NCBI GenBank assembly: GCA_024404215.1 | Contig: JAKSQI010000030.1 | Location: 1-13,242, forward strand | Direction: 5' to 3' | Source of the DNA: Oscillospiraceae bacterium | Lineage (GTDB): Bacteria > Bacillota > Clostridia > Oscillospirales > Oscillospiraceae | DNA: 13,242 bases | Shown here: positions 7,375 through 13,242 of the stretch, piece by piece | How positions within the stretch are numbered: position 1 is the first letter of the stretch | Layout of the letters: each line of letters begins with the position of its first letter | Program-made: the position numbers and the translations under genes | Notes under the pieces: generated by a model | Told to the model about the DNA's origin: nothing | The model's input: only the letters and a program-made list of their open reading frames with translations | The model's database searches: none

Positions 7375-8654
7375 GCAAGGCCAAAGAAGCCCTGACCTAC
7401 ATTCCCTTTACCAAGGAAATGAAAAAGGACTATACCATTCTGATTCCCAACATGCTCCCCATGCATTTCAAAATGATCATGAGTGTACTGAAAACCTACG
7501 GCTACACCTGCGAGCTGCTGGAAACCTCCGGCCCGGATGTTGTAAACGCCGGCTTGAAGTATGTGCATAATGACACCTGCTACCCCGCCATTCTGGTTAT
7601 CGGCCAATTTCTCCACGCCATTCAATCCGGCAAATATGACCCGAATAAAACTGCCCTGATTCTCTTCCAGACCGGCGGCGGCTGCCGAGCCAGCAACTAC
7701 ATTCCCCTTCTGCGCAAGGCTCTGGAACGGGCCGGCTATGGTCAGGTGCCCGTTATCTCTATCAGCCTGTCCGGCATGGAAAAGCACCCCGGTTTAGAGC
7801 TCACCCTGCCTGTCATTCGTGGCTTGGTTTACGCCCTTCTCTACGGCGATTTGCTGATGACTTTGGTTAACCAGTGCCGCACCTATGAGGTGGAAAAGGG
7901 CTCCGCTCAGGCTCTGGCCAATCAGTGGGTGGATAAGCTGGGCAAGGAACTGGGCAGCGGCGGCAAAATCCGCTATTCCCAGGTCAAGGAAAACTATCGT
8001 GCCATGCTGAAATCCTTCCGCGAGCTGAAGGTAGAGCGCTTCCCTGCGGTTAAAGTAGGCATTGTAGGTGAAATCTTTGTCAAGTACTCCCCCCTGGGCA
8101 ACAACAATCTGGAGGAATTTTTGGTTGGTGAAAAGGCCGAGGTTGTCGTTCCCGGTCTGCTGGATTTTATGCTCTACTGCACCTACAACGGCGTTCTGGA
8201 ATATAAAATTCGAAGAGACCAGTTTATTGCCTCTGTGGTGAACGGGATAGCAACCCGCTACATTTCCGGCAAGAAAAATGACATTATCCGCATTATGGAG
8301 GAGGACGGCTTCTTTACCCCCCTCACCCGCTTTGAGGATACCATTAAGCAACCGGAAGGTACCATCGGCATTGGAACAAAAATGGGTGAAGGCTGGCTTC
8401 TGACTGCCGAAATGCTGGAGCTTGGTCACAGCGGTGTAAAAAACATCGTATGCACCCAGCCCTTTGGGTGCCTGCCCAACCATATCTGTGGCAAGGGCAT
8501 GATGAAGCCCATAAAAGAACAGCATAAGGACATCAACATCGTCGCCATTGACTACGACGCCGGCGCCACCCGGGTCAATCAGGAAAACCGGCTGAAGCTA
8601 ATGCTCAGCAACGCCAGAGAAAACCTGGAAAAGGAACTGGCAGCCAGAGAATAA
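7371..8654 (+). CDS. COG3581-like partner of the tandem activase (2-hydroxyacyl-CoA dehydratase-related)
   Basis: This 427-residue protein matches what I recognise as the C-terminal third of the very long activase-type proteins (COG3581-like), here encoded as its own gene. Conserved-looking Cys segments are HNDTCYPA (Cys70), QTGGGCRASNY (Cys105) and CTQPFGCLPNHICGKG (Cys361, 367, 373), followed by a YDAGATRVNQENR segment near 395-407. These resemble the cluster-binding subunits of 2-hydroxyacyl-CoA dehydratases and double-cubane proteins, so an iron-sulphur cluster is likely, but I cannot assign the ligands. There is no signal peptide or membrane segment. The ATG lies inside the ATGA overlap with the upstream gene and has an AAGGAGGAGG site at 7351-7360, so translation is both coupled and able to start afresh. 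It very likely forms one complex with the upstream protein. The reaction is unknown. Confidence 0.85.
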   Translation: MSKAKEALTYIPFTKEMKKDYTILIPNMLPMHFKMIMSVLKTYGYTCELLETSGPDVVNAGLKYVHNDTCYPAILVIGQFLHAIQSGKYDPNKTALILFQTGGGCRASNYIPLLRKALERAGYGQVPVISISLSGMEKHPGLELTLPVIRGLVYALLYGDLLMTLVNQCRTYEVEKGSAQALANQWVDKLGKELGSGGKIRYSQVKENYRAMLKSFRELKVERFPAVKVGIVGEIFVKYSPLGNNNLEEFLVGEKAEVVVPGLLDFMLYCTYNGVLEYKIRRDQFIASVVNGIATRYISGKKNDIIRIMEEDGFFTPLTRFEDTIKQPEGTIGIGTKMGEGWLLTAEMLELGHSGVKNIVCTQPFGCLPNHICGKGMMKPIKEQHKDINIVAIDYDAGATRVNQENRLKLMLSNARENLEKELAARE

Positions 8655-8662
8655 AAAGGAAA

Positions 8663-8696
8663 AACGAGGATCTTTCCCGTGGGAAAGATCCTCGTT
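8663..8696 (-). terminator. Convergent terminator between the activase operon and the Crp/Fnr gene
   Basis: A perfect 16-bp stem (8663-8678 with 8681-8696) has only GT between the arms, so in RNA the loop would open one or two pairs. Minus-strand transcripts leaving the regulator gene, whose stop lies five bases away, run into a T-rich tract (TTTTCCTTTTTT) right after the stem, the textbook arrangement. Plus-strand transcripts of the activase operon meet the same stem but no T-tract, so termination in that direction may be weaker. Confidence 0.88.
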
Positions 8697-8700
8697 CATC

Positions 8701-9333
8701 TTAGTATCGGTAAGCCTCCAGCTTCTCCAGCAGCCAGGGCTCCTCCCGCTTGAGTTCCTGCCGCACCCGACTAAGGTGGTAGTAGGACACCCCAAAAAAG
8801 GAAGCCAAATCCTCAATGCTGGCACGGGCCACCAGCTCCGGCTCCGTTTCAATGGCATGACGATACAGGCCCTTGAGATTGTTACGATACTCACTGAGGG
8901 AAAAGTGGAAGTGGATGTACCAGTTCAAATAATCCGCCTGACTGGCTAAACCAACCCGAATAATCTCCGGCTCCTCCGGCATGCAGGCCAAGGCCTTCTC
9001 AATGGGCACCAAAAGCACAGCGCCCGGTCTGGTCATCCGTATTTCCGACTGCGAGATAACCGGACGATAGAGAAATACATCGTAGGGAATCATGTTATCT
9101 CCGGGCGATACATAAATACTCACTACGATTTCCTTGCCTTCCTTCGTACGGCCCACATGCTTGGCACAGCCGGAAAGCAAAATAGGCCATTGGTCAACGG
9201 TGTCTCCCTGTTGGTAAAGGATTTCACCTTTTTTTAATTCCCGAATTTCACCAATGGCAAACAGCCGATCTATCCCCTTACTGCAGGGGGGGAAGCGCTT
9301 AAGCAGCGCATCCATATACTCTTCTTTACGCAT
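8701..9333 (-). CDS. Crp/Fnr-family transcriptional regulator
   Basis: The 210-residue protein has an N-terminal cyclic-nucleotide-binding-like beta barrel (about 18-112, with LKKGEILYQQGD at 33-44 and YVSPGDN at 74-80), a long connecting helix (about 122-160) and a C-terminal helix-turn-helix (about 172-197, SIEDLASFFGVSYYHLSRVRQEL). The GEL...R(S/T)A phosphate-binding motif of cAMP receptors is missing, so the ligand is not cAMP by any visible evidence. Its three cysteines (17, 56, 117) are scattered and do not form an Fnr-type cluster motif. The chain stops soon after the recognition helix, so the usual beta-wing is short or absent. ATG 9333 is chosen; an in-frame ATG at 9315 is possible, since neither has a strong ribosome site. 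It is transcribed alone, converging on the activase operon. A role in regulating that operon is a guess from position. Confidence 0.85.
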   Translation of the reverse strand: MRKEEYMDALLKRFPPCSKGIDRLFAIGEIRELKKGEILYQQGDTVDQWPILLSGCAKHVGRTKEGKEIVVSIYVSPGDNMIPYDVFLYRPVISQSEIRMTRPGAVLLVPIEKALACMPEEPEIIRVGLASQADYLNWYIHFHFSLSEYRNNLKGLYRHAIETEPELVARASIEDLASFFGVSYYHLSRVRQELKREEPWLLEKLEAYRY

Positions 9334-9359
9334 AGCAAATTCCCTTATCTTTTTTGCCC

Positions 9360-9389
9360 ATTATAAAATAGGAATCCCCTTCTGCGCAA
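9360..9389 (-). promoter_or_regulatory. Probable promoter of the Crp/Fnr gene
   Basis: On the minus strand a perfect TATAAT (9360-9365) is preceded after 18 bases by TTGCGC (9384-9389), which matches the -35 consensus only at TTG. The -35 ends three bases from the terminator stem of the upstream peptidase gene. The -10 is convincing; the -35 is weak, which suits a gene needing an activator or having low expression. Confidence 0.55.
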
Positions 9390-9392
9390 GAT

Positions 9393-9430
9393 AAAAGAGA
9401 CGGTTTTTTTATTCAAAAACCGTCTCTTTT
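9393..9430 (-). terminator. Terminator of the clostripain-like peptidase gene
   Basis: A 16-bp stem (9393-9408 with 9415-9430) encloses a six-base loop, with A- and T-runs at the foot of each arm. It lies ten bases after the peptidase stop codon on the minus strand. The foot of the stem supplies the T-tract (CTCTTTTAT). It would also work on the plus strand, where TTTTT ends the stem, though no plus-strand gene leads into it. Confidence 0.88.
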
Positions 9431-9440
9431 TCAGCTTCTG

Positions 9441-11933
9441 TTAATGGTTCGTGGAAAATAGATAGGCCGGAGTCCAGTAGGATGCCCCATAAATGTCTGT
9501 CAGCCGATAGGTAACACTGCAATTGGTATCCGCCAGATTCAGATAAGCCAGCTCCAGCCCGCTGCTGCCCACGGTGAAGGGCTCACCCAGCTTGTAGGAA
9601 TCCTCATAATTGCCATCATAATCGTAGTAATCACACAGCAGCTGCAGGGATGCACCTTCTGTAATATCCAGGTCACCCTTAGCCATGGTTTCGGTCTCAC
9701 CCTTGTAAAGGGGCCAGGCACCGGTAATGATTCCGTTGGGATGCTCGCTGTCAAACACAACCTTCAGATTGACGAACTGACCGTCCAAAATGGCAGGAAT
9801 CCGCCCCACGGTAACCCAGCTGCCGTCCTCGTTTTGGGTATCGCTTTCCATGTAATAGGCACAAACCTGTCCGTTAACCGTCAGCCAGCTGCCGTCGTAT
9901 TCTGCGTCAAGAGTGGAAGCATCCAGCCAGGTAAAGGTATTATCCAGCCCCAGATCAATGTACCCTTCCCCGTCATCCACAAAGACGTTCAGCTCCACGG
10001 TTTGAATCAAATTCCACTCGTCATCGGTCAGGGTCAGAGCATGGCCGCCATTCACCTCAGACAGGGTAATATGAGAAGGATCAATATACTGAGAGGCAAT
10101 GCTTTCAGCCGAAGCAGCAATCAAATCCGTATCCACCCAGGCCAAATCCTCCGGCATGCTGCGGCCGCTGAAGCCACCCAACAGGCTGAGAACGGTGTTC
10201 ATGTCCAGTCCGGTACCGGCGGAAGCACTGCCTGTGGAGCCGGTAAAGCCGCCCAGCAGACTGGTCAGAGCGGAGGCCCCGCCGGAGTAGGCCGAAGAGG
10301 AAGAGCTGCCGGTGTAGCTGCCCAGCAGAGTACCCAGCAAATCCATGCCGGAGCTGCCGGAAGCGCTTGCGGTATAGCCGCCGGTAGACGCCAGGCCGGC
10401 CATCTGTCCGCCGGTGCTCAGAGAGGCAAAGCTGCGGATGCAATCGGTATATTCGCTGTCCATGCCTAGGCTGTTATACACGGAAACCGCACTGTTGAGA
10501 GATGTCTTGTTTTCATAGGGGAAATAAATGCTGACACCGTTGGCGTTGGAAATGTTGGTGCGGTTATACTTGATGCAGCCCTTCAACGCCGCCGCCAGCT
10601 CTTTGGCTTCCGGAGTGCCGATACGCTGGGCCAAATCAACCAGGTCAACCTGATTAATCTGGCTGCTTTGGGCAAACTGGCGAGTGCCGGCACGGGCATT
10701 GGAAACCGCTGCATAATCGCTCTTTACCAGTTCACCGGTGGAGGAAGCAAACCTGCTGAAGGCCTCAGGAACCGTACCCTGCAGTTCAGCCAAGTCAATC
10801 AAAGACAGGGTAACCTTGCTGGAGCCCACGCTGGTCATGTAGGTATCAATCAGCTTCTCGCCCAGCTCTACGGTGGGGATGGAGGTGTTCTTAGACAAGG
10901 CGTTCAGCCAATCGGTGTAATACCAGCCGGTGCCGGGCTCGGTTTCCTCAGAGGCCAGCAGATAATCGGCATACTCGTTGCAGACTAAAGCCGTCTCCAG
11001 CGTTGCCATGAGGCAGGCATCAAAGCCGATGGTATCAAACACACAGTCTGCCTTCTTCAGGGCACTGTTGATTTTAGTCAAGGTCATGGAAGAGGAGGAT
11101 GCGTTCTTCTCATCGTAGCCGTAGCCGGTAAGGCTGCCACCTCCGTGGTCCCAAAGAATCAGCATGTTGCGGTCTGCCGGGAAGCTTTTCTGACAGTAGT
11201 CAATGAAATCCGCCAGATTGTCCGGGTCTGTCATGGACGCTGTGCCTACATTCTCCTCCAAACAAACCAAGCCACCATCCTTCACCTGATAAATCTGGTT
11301 TACGGAAGAGGATATCACATTGTTCTGCCACTGCTTGCAGCCACCGGTTTCAATAATCAGATTGACTTTATCGGACAGATTCGCCTTCAGCATTTCCTGC
11401 AGGTCTCTGGTGGCCATGGCACTGCGGCTCTCTAGGTCGGTGCCGCACATGTAGACCATGATGGTAACCGTATCCTGATTATTGCCCTTCAGAACCACCC
11501 GCTTATCCCGTGCAAGGCTGGATACCGTCAAATCGGCTCCGGAGGTAGATGAGCTGCTGCCGGAGTAGGATTGGCCGGAGGTGGATAAGCTGCTGCTGGA
11601 AGCAGTCTGCCCTGAGCTAAAGCTGCCGGAATAGTCACTGCCGCCCATGTCCGGGGCACCACCCCCCAGGAAGCCCTTCCCGGCAAAAATCAGCAACAGA
11701 ATAATCACAACAGGAACAAGGAGCTTTCCCAGGCCGCCGCGGGTTCCGCCGGAGGAGCCGCCGTTTCCTGTCGCCTGAAAGGTCATTCCGGCCCTTTTGG
11801 GCCCTTGGTTGGAAGCACCGGTACGCCCAGTGCCGGTTCCCACCGGTCCACTGCCGCCGGCCTTGCCTGTTTTATGTACGCCGGCAGAGCCATTGCTGAC
11901 ATTTTTCTCCCGGCCGTGAGGTCTGTTTTCCAT
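9441..11933 (-). CDS. Membrane-anchored clostripain-family (C11) cysteine peptidase
   Basis: This peptidase has 830 residues from the chosen start. Residues 1-68 are a Gly/Ser/Asn-rich basic tail; 70-87 are a single membrane helix (LLVPVVIILLLIFAG), a signal anchor that would put the rest outside the cell; about 88-145 are a Ser/Gly linker. The C11 domain spans about 153-505, with the catalytic pair His263 in LWDHGGG and Cys307 in GFDACLMA. Family members such as clostripain cut after basic residues, but specificity is not provable here. A low-complexity linker (507-592) with three LLG-type repeats joins a C-terminal beta-rich domain (about 600-830) that I do not recognise. ATG 11933 is preferred over the ATG 21 codons upstream (11996): it has GGGAGG six to seven bases upstream, and the upstream ATG lies inside the promoter. 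Targets may be host, prey or own surface proteins; this is unknown. Confidence 0.88.
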   Translation of the reverse strand: MENRPHGREKNVSNGSAGVHKTGKAGGSGPVGTGTGRTGASNQGPKRAGMTFQATGNGGSSGGTRGGLGKLLVPVVIILLLIFAGKGFLGGGAPDMGGSDYSGSFSSGQTASSSSLSTSGQSYSGSSSSTSGADLTVSSLARDKRVVLKGNNQDTVTIMVYMCGTDLESRSAMATRDLQEMLKANLSDKVNLIIETGGCKQWQNNVISSSVNQIYQVKDGGLVCLEENVGTASMTDPDNLADFIDYCQKSFPADRNMLILWDHGGGSLTGYGYDEKNASSSSMTLTKINSALKKADCVFDTIGFDACLMATLETALVCNEYADYLLASEETEPGTGWYYTDWLNALSKNTSIPTVELGEKLIDTYMTSVGSSKVTLSLIDLAELQGTVPEAFSRFASSTGELVKSDYAAVSNARAGTRQFAQSSQINQVDLVDLAQRIGTPEAKELAAALKGCIKYNRTNISNANGVSIYFPYENKTSLNSAVSVYNSLGMDSEYTDCIRSFASLSTGGQMAGLASTGGYTASASGSSGMDLLGTLLGSYTGSSSSSAYSGGASALTSLLGGFTGSTGSASAGTGLDMNTVLSLLGGFSGRSMPEDLAWVDTDLIAASAESIASQYIDPSHITLSEVNGGHALTLTDDEWNLIQTVELNVFVDDGEGYIDLGLDNTFTWLDASTLDAEYDGSWLTVNGQVCAYYMESDTQNEDGSWVTVGRIPAILDGQFVNLKVVFDSEHPNGIITGAWPLYKGETETMAKGDLDITEGASLQLLCDYYDYDGNYEDSYKLGEPFTVGSSGLELAYLNLADTNCSVTYRLTDIYGASYWTPAYLFSTNH
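10158..10415. repeat. Low-complexity linker with three imperfect LLG repeats inside the peptidase gene
   Basis: This stretch encodes residues 507-592 of the peptidase, almost all Gly, Ser, Thr and Ala, interrupted by three similar hydrophobic blocks: LLGTLLGSYTGS (about 532), LTSLLGGFTGS (about 556) and VLSLLGGFSG (about 581), spaced about 25 residues apart. It is coding and in frame, separating the catalytic domain from the C-terminal domain. Confidence 0.7.
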
Positions 11934-11975
11934 GGATATCCCTCCCTGTGAGTATCGGGCAATGCCCTGCTTTTC

Positions 11976-12004
11976 AGTATAACGCCAACTGGCCATTAAA
12001 ACAA
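11976..12004 (-). promoter_or_regulatory. Promoter of the clostripain-like peptidase gene
   Basis: On the minus strand TTGTTT (11999-12004) is followed after exactly 17 bases by TATACT (11976-11981, five of six matches). The transcript would start near 11969 with a leader of about 36 bases carrying the GGGAGG ribosome site. This location rules against the upstream in-frame ATG at 11996 as the true start. Confidence 0.65.
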
Positions 12005-12034
12005 CTTTTTTTGACGGCCTTTCCCCCTCCGCCC

Positions 12035-12063
12035 TTGAACCCTTGCCCGGAATAAGGTAGAAT
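12035..12063 (+). promoter_or_regulatory. Promoter of the PHP phosphatase gene
   Basis: TTGAAC (12035-12040) is followed after 17 bases by TAGAAT (12058-12063, five of six matches). The transcript would start near 12070, just ahead of the GGAAAGGAG ribosome site (12077-12085). It is divergent from the peptidase promoter, with about 30 bases between their -35 elements. Confidence 0.65.
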
Positions 12064-12093
12064 AAAAGAATCCCCGGGAAAGGAGTCTAAACC

Positions 12094-12909
12094 ATGAACA
12101 TCCTATCAACCATGCATAACCACTGCACCTTCTGCGACGGCAAAAGCACGCCGGATGAAATGATTTCCGCCGCTGTTTCTGCCGGCTTTTCCGATTTTGG
12201 CATGTCCTGCCACGGCTATGCCCCCTTTGACCCGGAGTATTCCATCCCCGGTGAGGACGAGTATATCACTGCCATGAATGCTCTAAAGCTGAAATATGCT
12301 GAGCACCTTAATCTCTACACCGGTATAGAGGAAGATTATTTTGCCCAAACCGACGCTCCGGAGCGTTACGATTACCGCATTGGCGCTGTTCACTACGCCA
12401 AGGATGCTTCTACCGGCACACTGCTGGCCGTGGACGGCTCTACCGAGGAACTCTACAAGGTCATTGATGTGATATACCACGGAAACGCCATGGACATGGT
12501 AAAGGATTACTATGCCAACATGGTGGCCGCCTCTGAGCGCAAGCCGCTGATTATGGCCCACTTTGATTTGATTGTAAAATACAACAGCGGTAATCGCTTT
12601 TTTGACGAAGAATGCCCGGAATATACGGAAACCGCCCTGCAGGCTTTAGAGGCATGTCTGAAAAATGGGGTCGTTTTTGAAATCAACACCGGCGCCGCTA
12701 TAAAAAAACGCCGTGAGCTGCCCTATCCGGCTCCTTTTCTGCTCCGTCGTCTGAAGGAGCTGGGCGGCGAAATCACCATGAACACAGACTGCCACTATGC
12801 ACCTTTGCTTACCGGAAAGCTGACACTGGCTGCCCGGGTGGCAGCAGAGGCCGGCTTTGACCATGCCCTACAGTATCTGGACGGCGCTTTCCGGCCCATG
12901 GCTCTGTAA
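12094..12909 (+). CDS. hisJ: Histidinol-phosphatase HisJ-family protein (PHP domain)
   Basis: The 271-residue PHP-domain metal phosphatase resembles the HisJ type, which removes phosphate from L-histidinol phosphate in histidine synthesis. Metal-binding residues expected for the fold are all visible: His8 and His10 (HNH), Asp15, His40 (SCHG), Glu79 (GIEEDY), His100 (GAVHY), His156 (AHFD), Glu196 and Asp232/His234 (NTDCHYA), so an active cytoplasmic enzyme is expected. Length and motif order fit the family. The start ATG has GGAAAGGAG eight bases upstream. No other his gene is in the window and the gene has its own promoter and terminator, so it is a stand-alone gene, as is common for this enzyme in Firmicutes. 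The family name is secure; the substrate is inferred from family, since PHP phosphatases with other substrates look alike. Confidence 0.85.
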   Translation: MNILSTMHNHCTFCDGKSTPDEMISAAVSAGFSDFGMSCHGYAPFDPEYSIPGEDEYITAMNALKLKYAEHLNLYTGIEEDYFAQTDAPERYDYRIGAVHYAKDASTGTLLAVDGSTEELYKVIDVIYHGNAMDMVKDYYANMVAASERKPLIMAHFDLIVKYNSGNRFFDEECPEYTETALQALEACLKNGVVFEINTGAAIKKRRELPYPAPFLLRRLKELGGEITMNTDCHYAPLLTGKLTLAARVAAEAGFDHALQYLDGAFRPMAL

Positions 12910-12932
12910 TAGTATCCCCCTTCTCCGTCTTC

Positions 12933-12971
12933 CCCCGAACACCGACAAGCGGCGTTCGGGGTTTTCCTTTT
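12933..12971 (+). terminator. Terminator of the PHP phosphatase gene
   Basis: Eight pairs (12933-12940 with 12954-12961) continue past one A/C mismatch into three more (CCG with CGG) around the loop ACAAG. The stem is followed by TTTTCCTTTT. It starts 24 bases after the stop codon of the PHP gene. Confidence 0.88.
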
Positions 12972-12991
12972 AATTTGCCCGGACAAGCTAC

Positions 12992-13020
12992 TGGAAAAGC
13001 CAGCCCTTGTATGGTATAAT
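12992..13020 (+). promoter_or_regulatory. Promoter of uppP with extended -10
   Basis: TGGAAA (12992-12997, four of six matches) is followed after 17 bases by a perfect TATAAT (13015-13020), preceded by TGG, which makes an extended -10. Transcription would start near 13027. Confidence 0.65.
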
Positions 13021-13033
13021 ATAAGATAAATTA

Positions 13034-13049
13034 GTATGCGTTCGTATAC
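13034..13049. promoter_or_regulatory. Operator-like dyad just downstream of the uppP promoter
   Basis: GTATGCG-TT-CGTATAC is an inverted repeat with six of seven positions paired (the exception is a G/T wobble). It lies about 8-23 bases after the predicted transcript start, where a repressor could bind. It is a single short match and could be chance. Confidence 0.3.
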
Positions 13050-13079
13050 CCAAATGCCATTTTATCAGGAGGGCACCTC

Positions 13080-13242
13080 ATGTCCATTCTATTGGCCATC
13101 TTTCTTGGTATCATTCAGGGGATAACGGAATTCTTACCCGTTTCCAGCAGCGGACACCTGTCTATTATCCAAAAGCTGTTTAACAGCAGCCTCTCCCCGG
13201 AGCAGCATTTGCTTTTTGATGCTCTGCTCCATCTCGGTACAC
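13080..13242 (+). CDS. uppP: Undecaprenyl-diphosphatase UppP (BacA), N-terminal part, cut by the window edge
   Basis: Only the first 54 codons are present. They show the family signature at the N-terminus: IQGITEFLPVSSSGHL (residues 12-27) and FDALLHLGT (46-54), which contain the conserved Glu and Ser residues of the active site. UppP is an integral membrane enzyme that removes one phosphate from undecaprenyl diphosphate, recycling the lipid carrier used in peptidoglycan synthesis, and its overproduction gives bacitracin resistance. The usual length is about 270 residues, so roughly 80 percent lies beyond the right edge. The start ATG (13080-13082) follows AGGAGGG at 13067-13073 by six bases. 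The gene has its own promoter and is not in an operon with the PHP gene, whose terminator lies between them. Confidence 0.93.
   Translation, partial: MSILLAIFLGIIQGITEFLPVSSSGHLSIIQKLFNSSLSPEQHLLFDALLHLGT

Noticed and set aside
7794..8525. Minus-strand open frame (243 codons) opposite the COG3581-like gene
   Set aside because: Antisense shadow; the plus-strand frame carries the conserved Cys motifs and a coupled start.
9741..10469. Plus-strand open frame (242 codons) opposite the peptidase gene
   Set aside because: Antisense shadow over the Ser/Gly-rich linker region; Ala/Gly/Gln-rich translation without domain features.
11934..11996. Upstream ATG start for the peptidase
   Set aside because: It lies between the predicted -35 and -10 elements and has no ribosome site; ATG 11933 has GGGAGG upstream.
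1..13242. Defence system, CRISPR array, prophage or transposon
   Set aside because: No direct-repeat array, transposase, integrase, restriction or phage gene was seen on either strand; every large frame is explained by the eight genes listed.

Overview
The window looks like a chromosomal segment from a low-oxygen Firmicute of the class Clostridia, probably a gut-type anaerobe. This rests on gene content (oxygen-sensitive 2-hydroxyacyl-CoA dehydratase/activase-type proteins, a clostripain-family peptidase, a coiled-coil FtsX-type ABC permease), strong AGGAGG-type ribosome binding sites, sigma-A-like promoters and compact U-tract terminators. I cannot name a genus. There are eight protein-coding genes, the last cut by the right edge. 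I saw no tRNA, rRNA, CRISPR array, insertion sequence or phage gene.

Layout. Positions 1-128 are a non-coding convergence zone full of stem-loops. A minus-strand two-gene operon follows (129-4228): an ABC ATPase translationally coupled to a 1134-residue permease with a very long extracellular coiled-coil hairpin. A divergent promoter region (4229-4416) separates it from a plus-strand two-gene operon (4417-8654). That operon encodes a 985-residue protein with two tandem BadF/BcrA-type activase domains plus a Cys-rich/COG3580-like region, and a 427-residue COG3581-like partner joined by an ATGA overlap. In many Clostridia I would expect the two to be one very long polypeptide. A Crp/Fnr-type regulator (8701-9333, minus) converges on this operon, with a 16-bp stem-loop between them. 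A membrane-anchored clostripain-like cysteine peptidase (9441-11933, minus) lies upstream of the regulator. A divergent HisJ-type PHP phosphatase (12094-12909, plus) and the start of uppP (13080 to the edge, plus) close the window.

Working together. The ABC pair is a self-contained exporter or cell-envelope machine. The activase-like pair very likely forms one iron-sulphur, ATP-dependent electron-transfer complex of unknown substrate; its tandem activase domains keep all four cluster-ligand cysteines. The Crp/Fnr regulator is a candidate regulator by position only. The peptidase, PHP phosphatase and UppP each have their own promoter and look like independent housekeeping or envelope genes. 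The most interesting objects are the split activase/dehydratase-like pair and the symmetric coiled-coil hairpin of the permease. I see no clear evidence of a wholly new defence or mobile system here.
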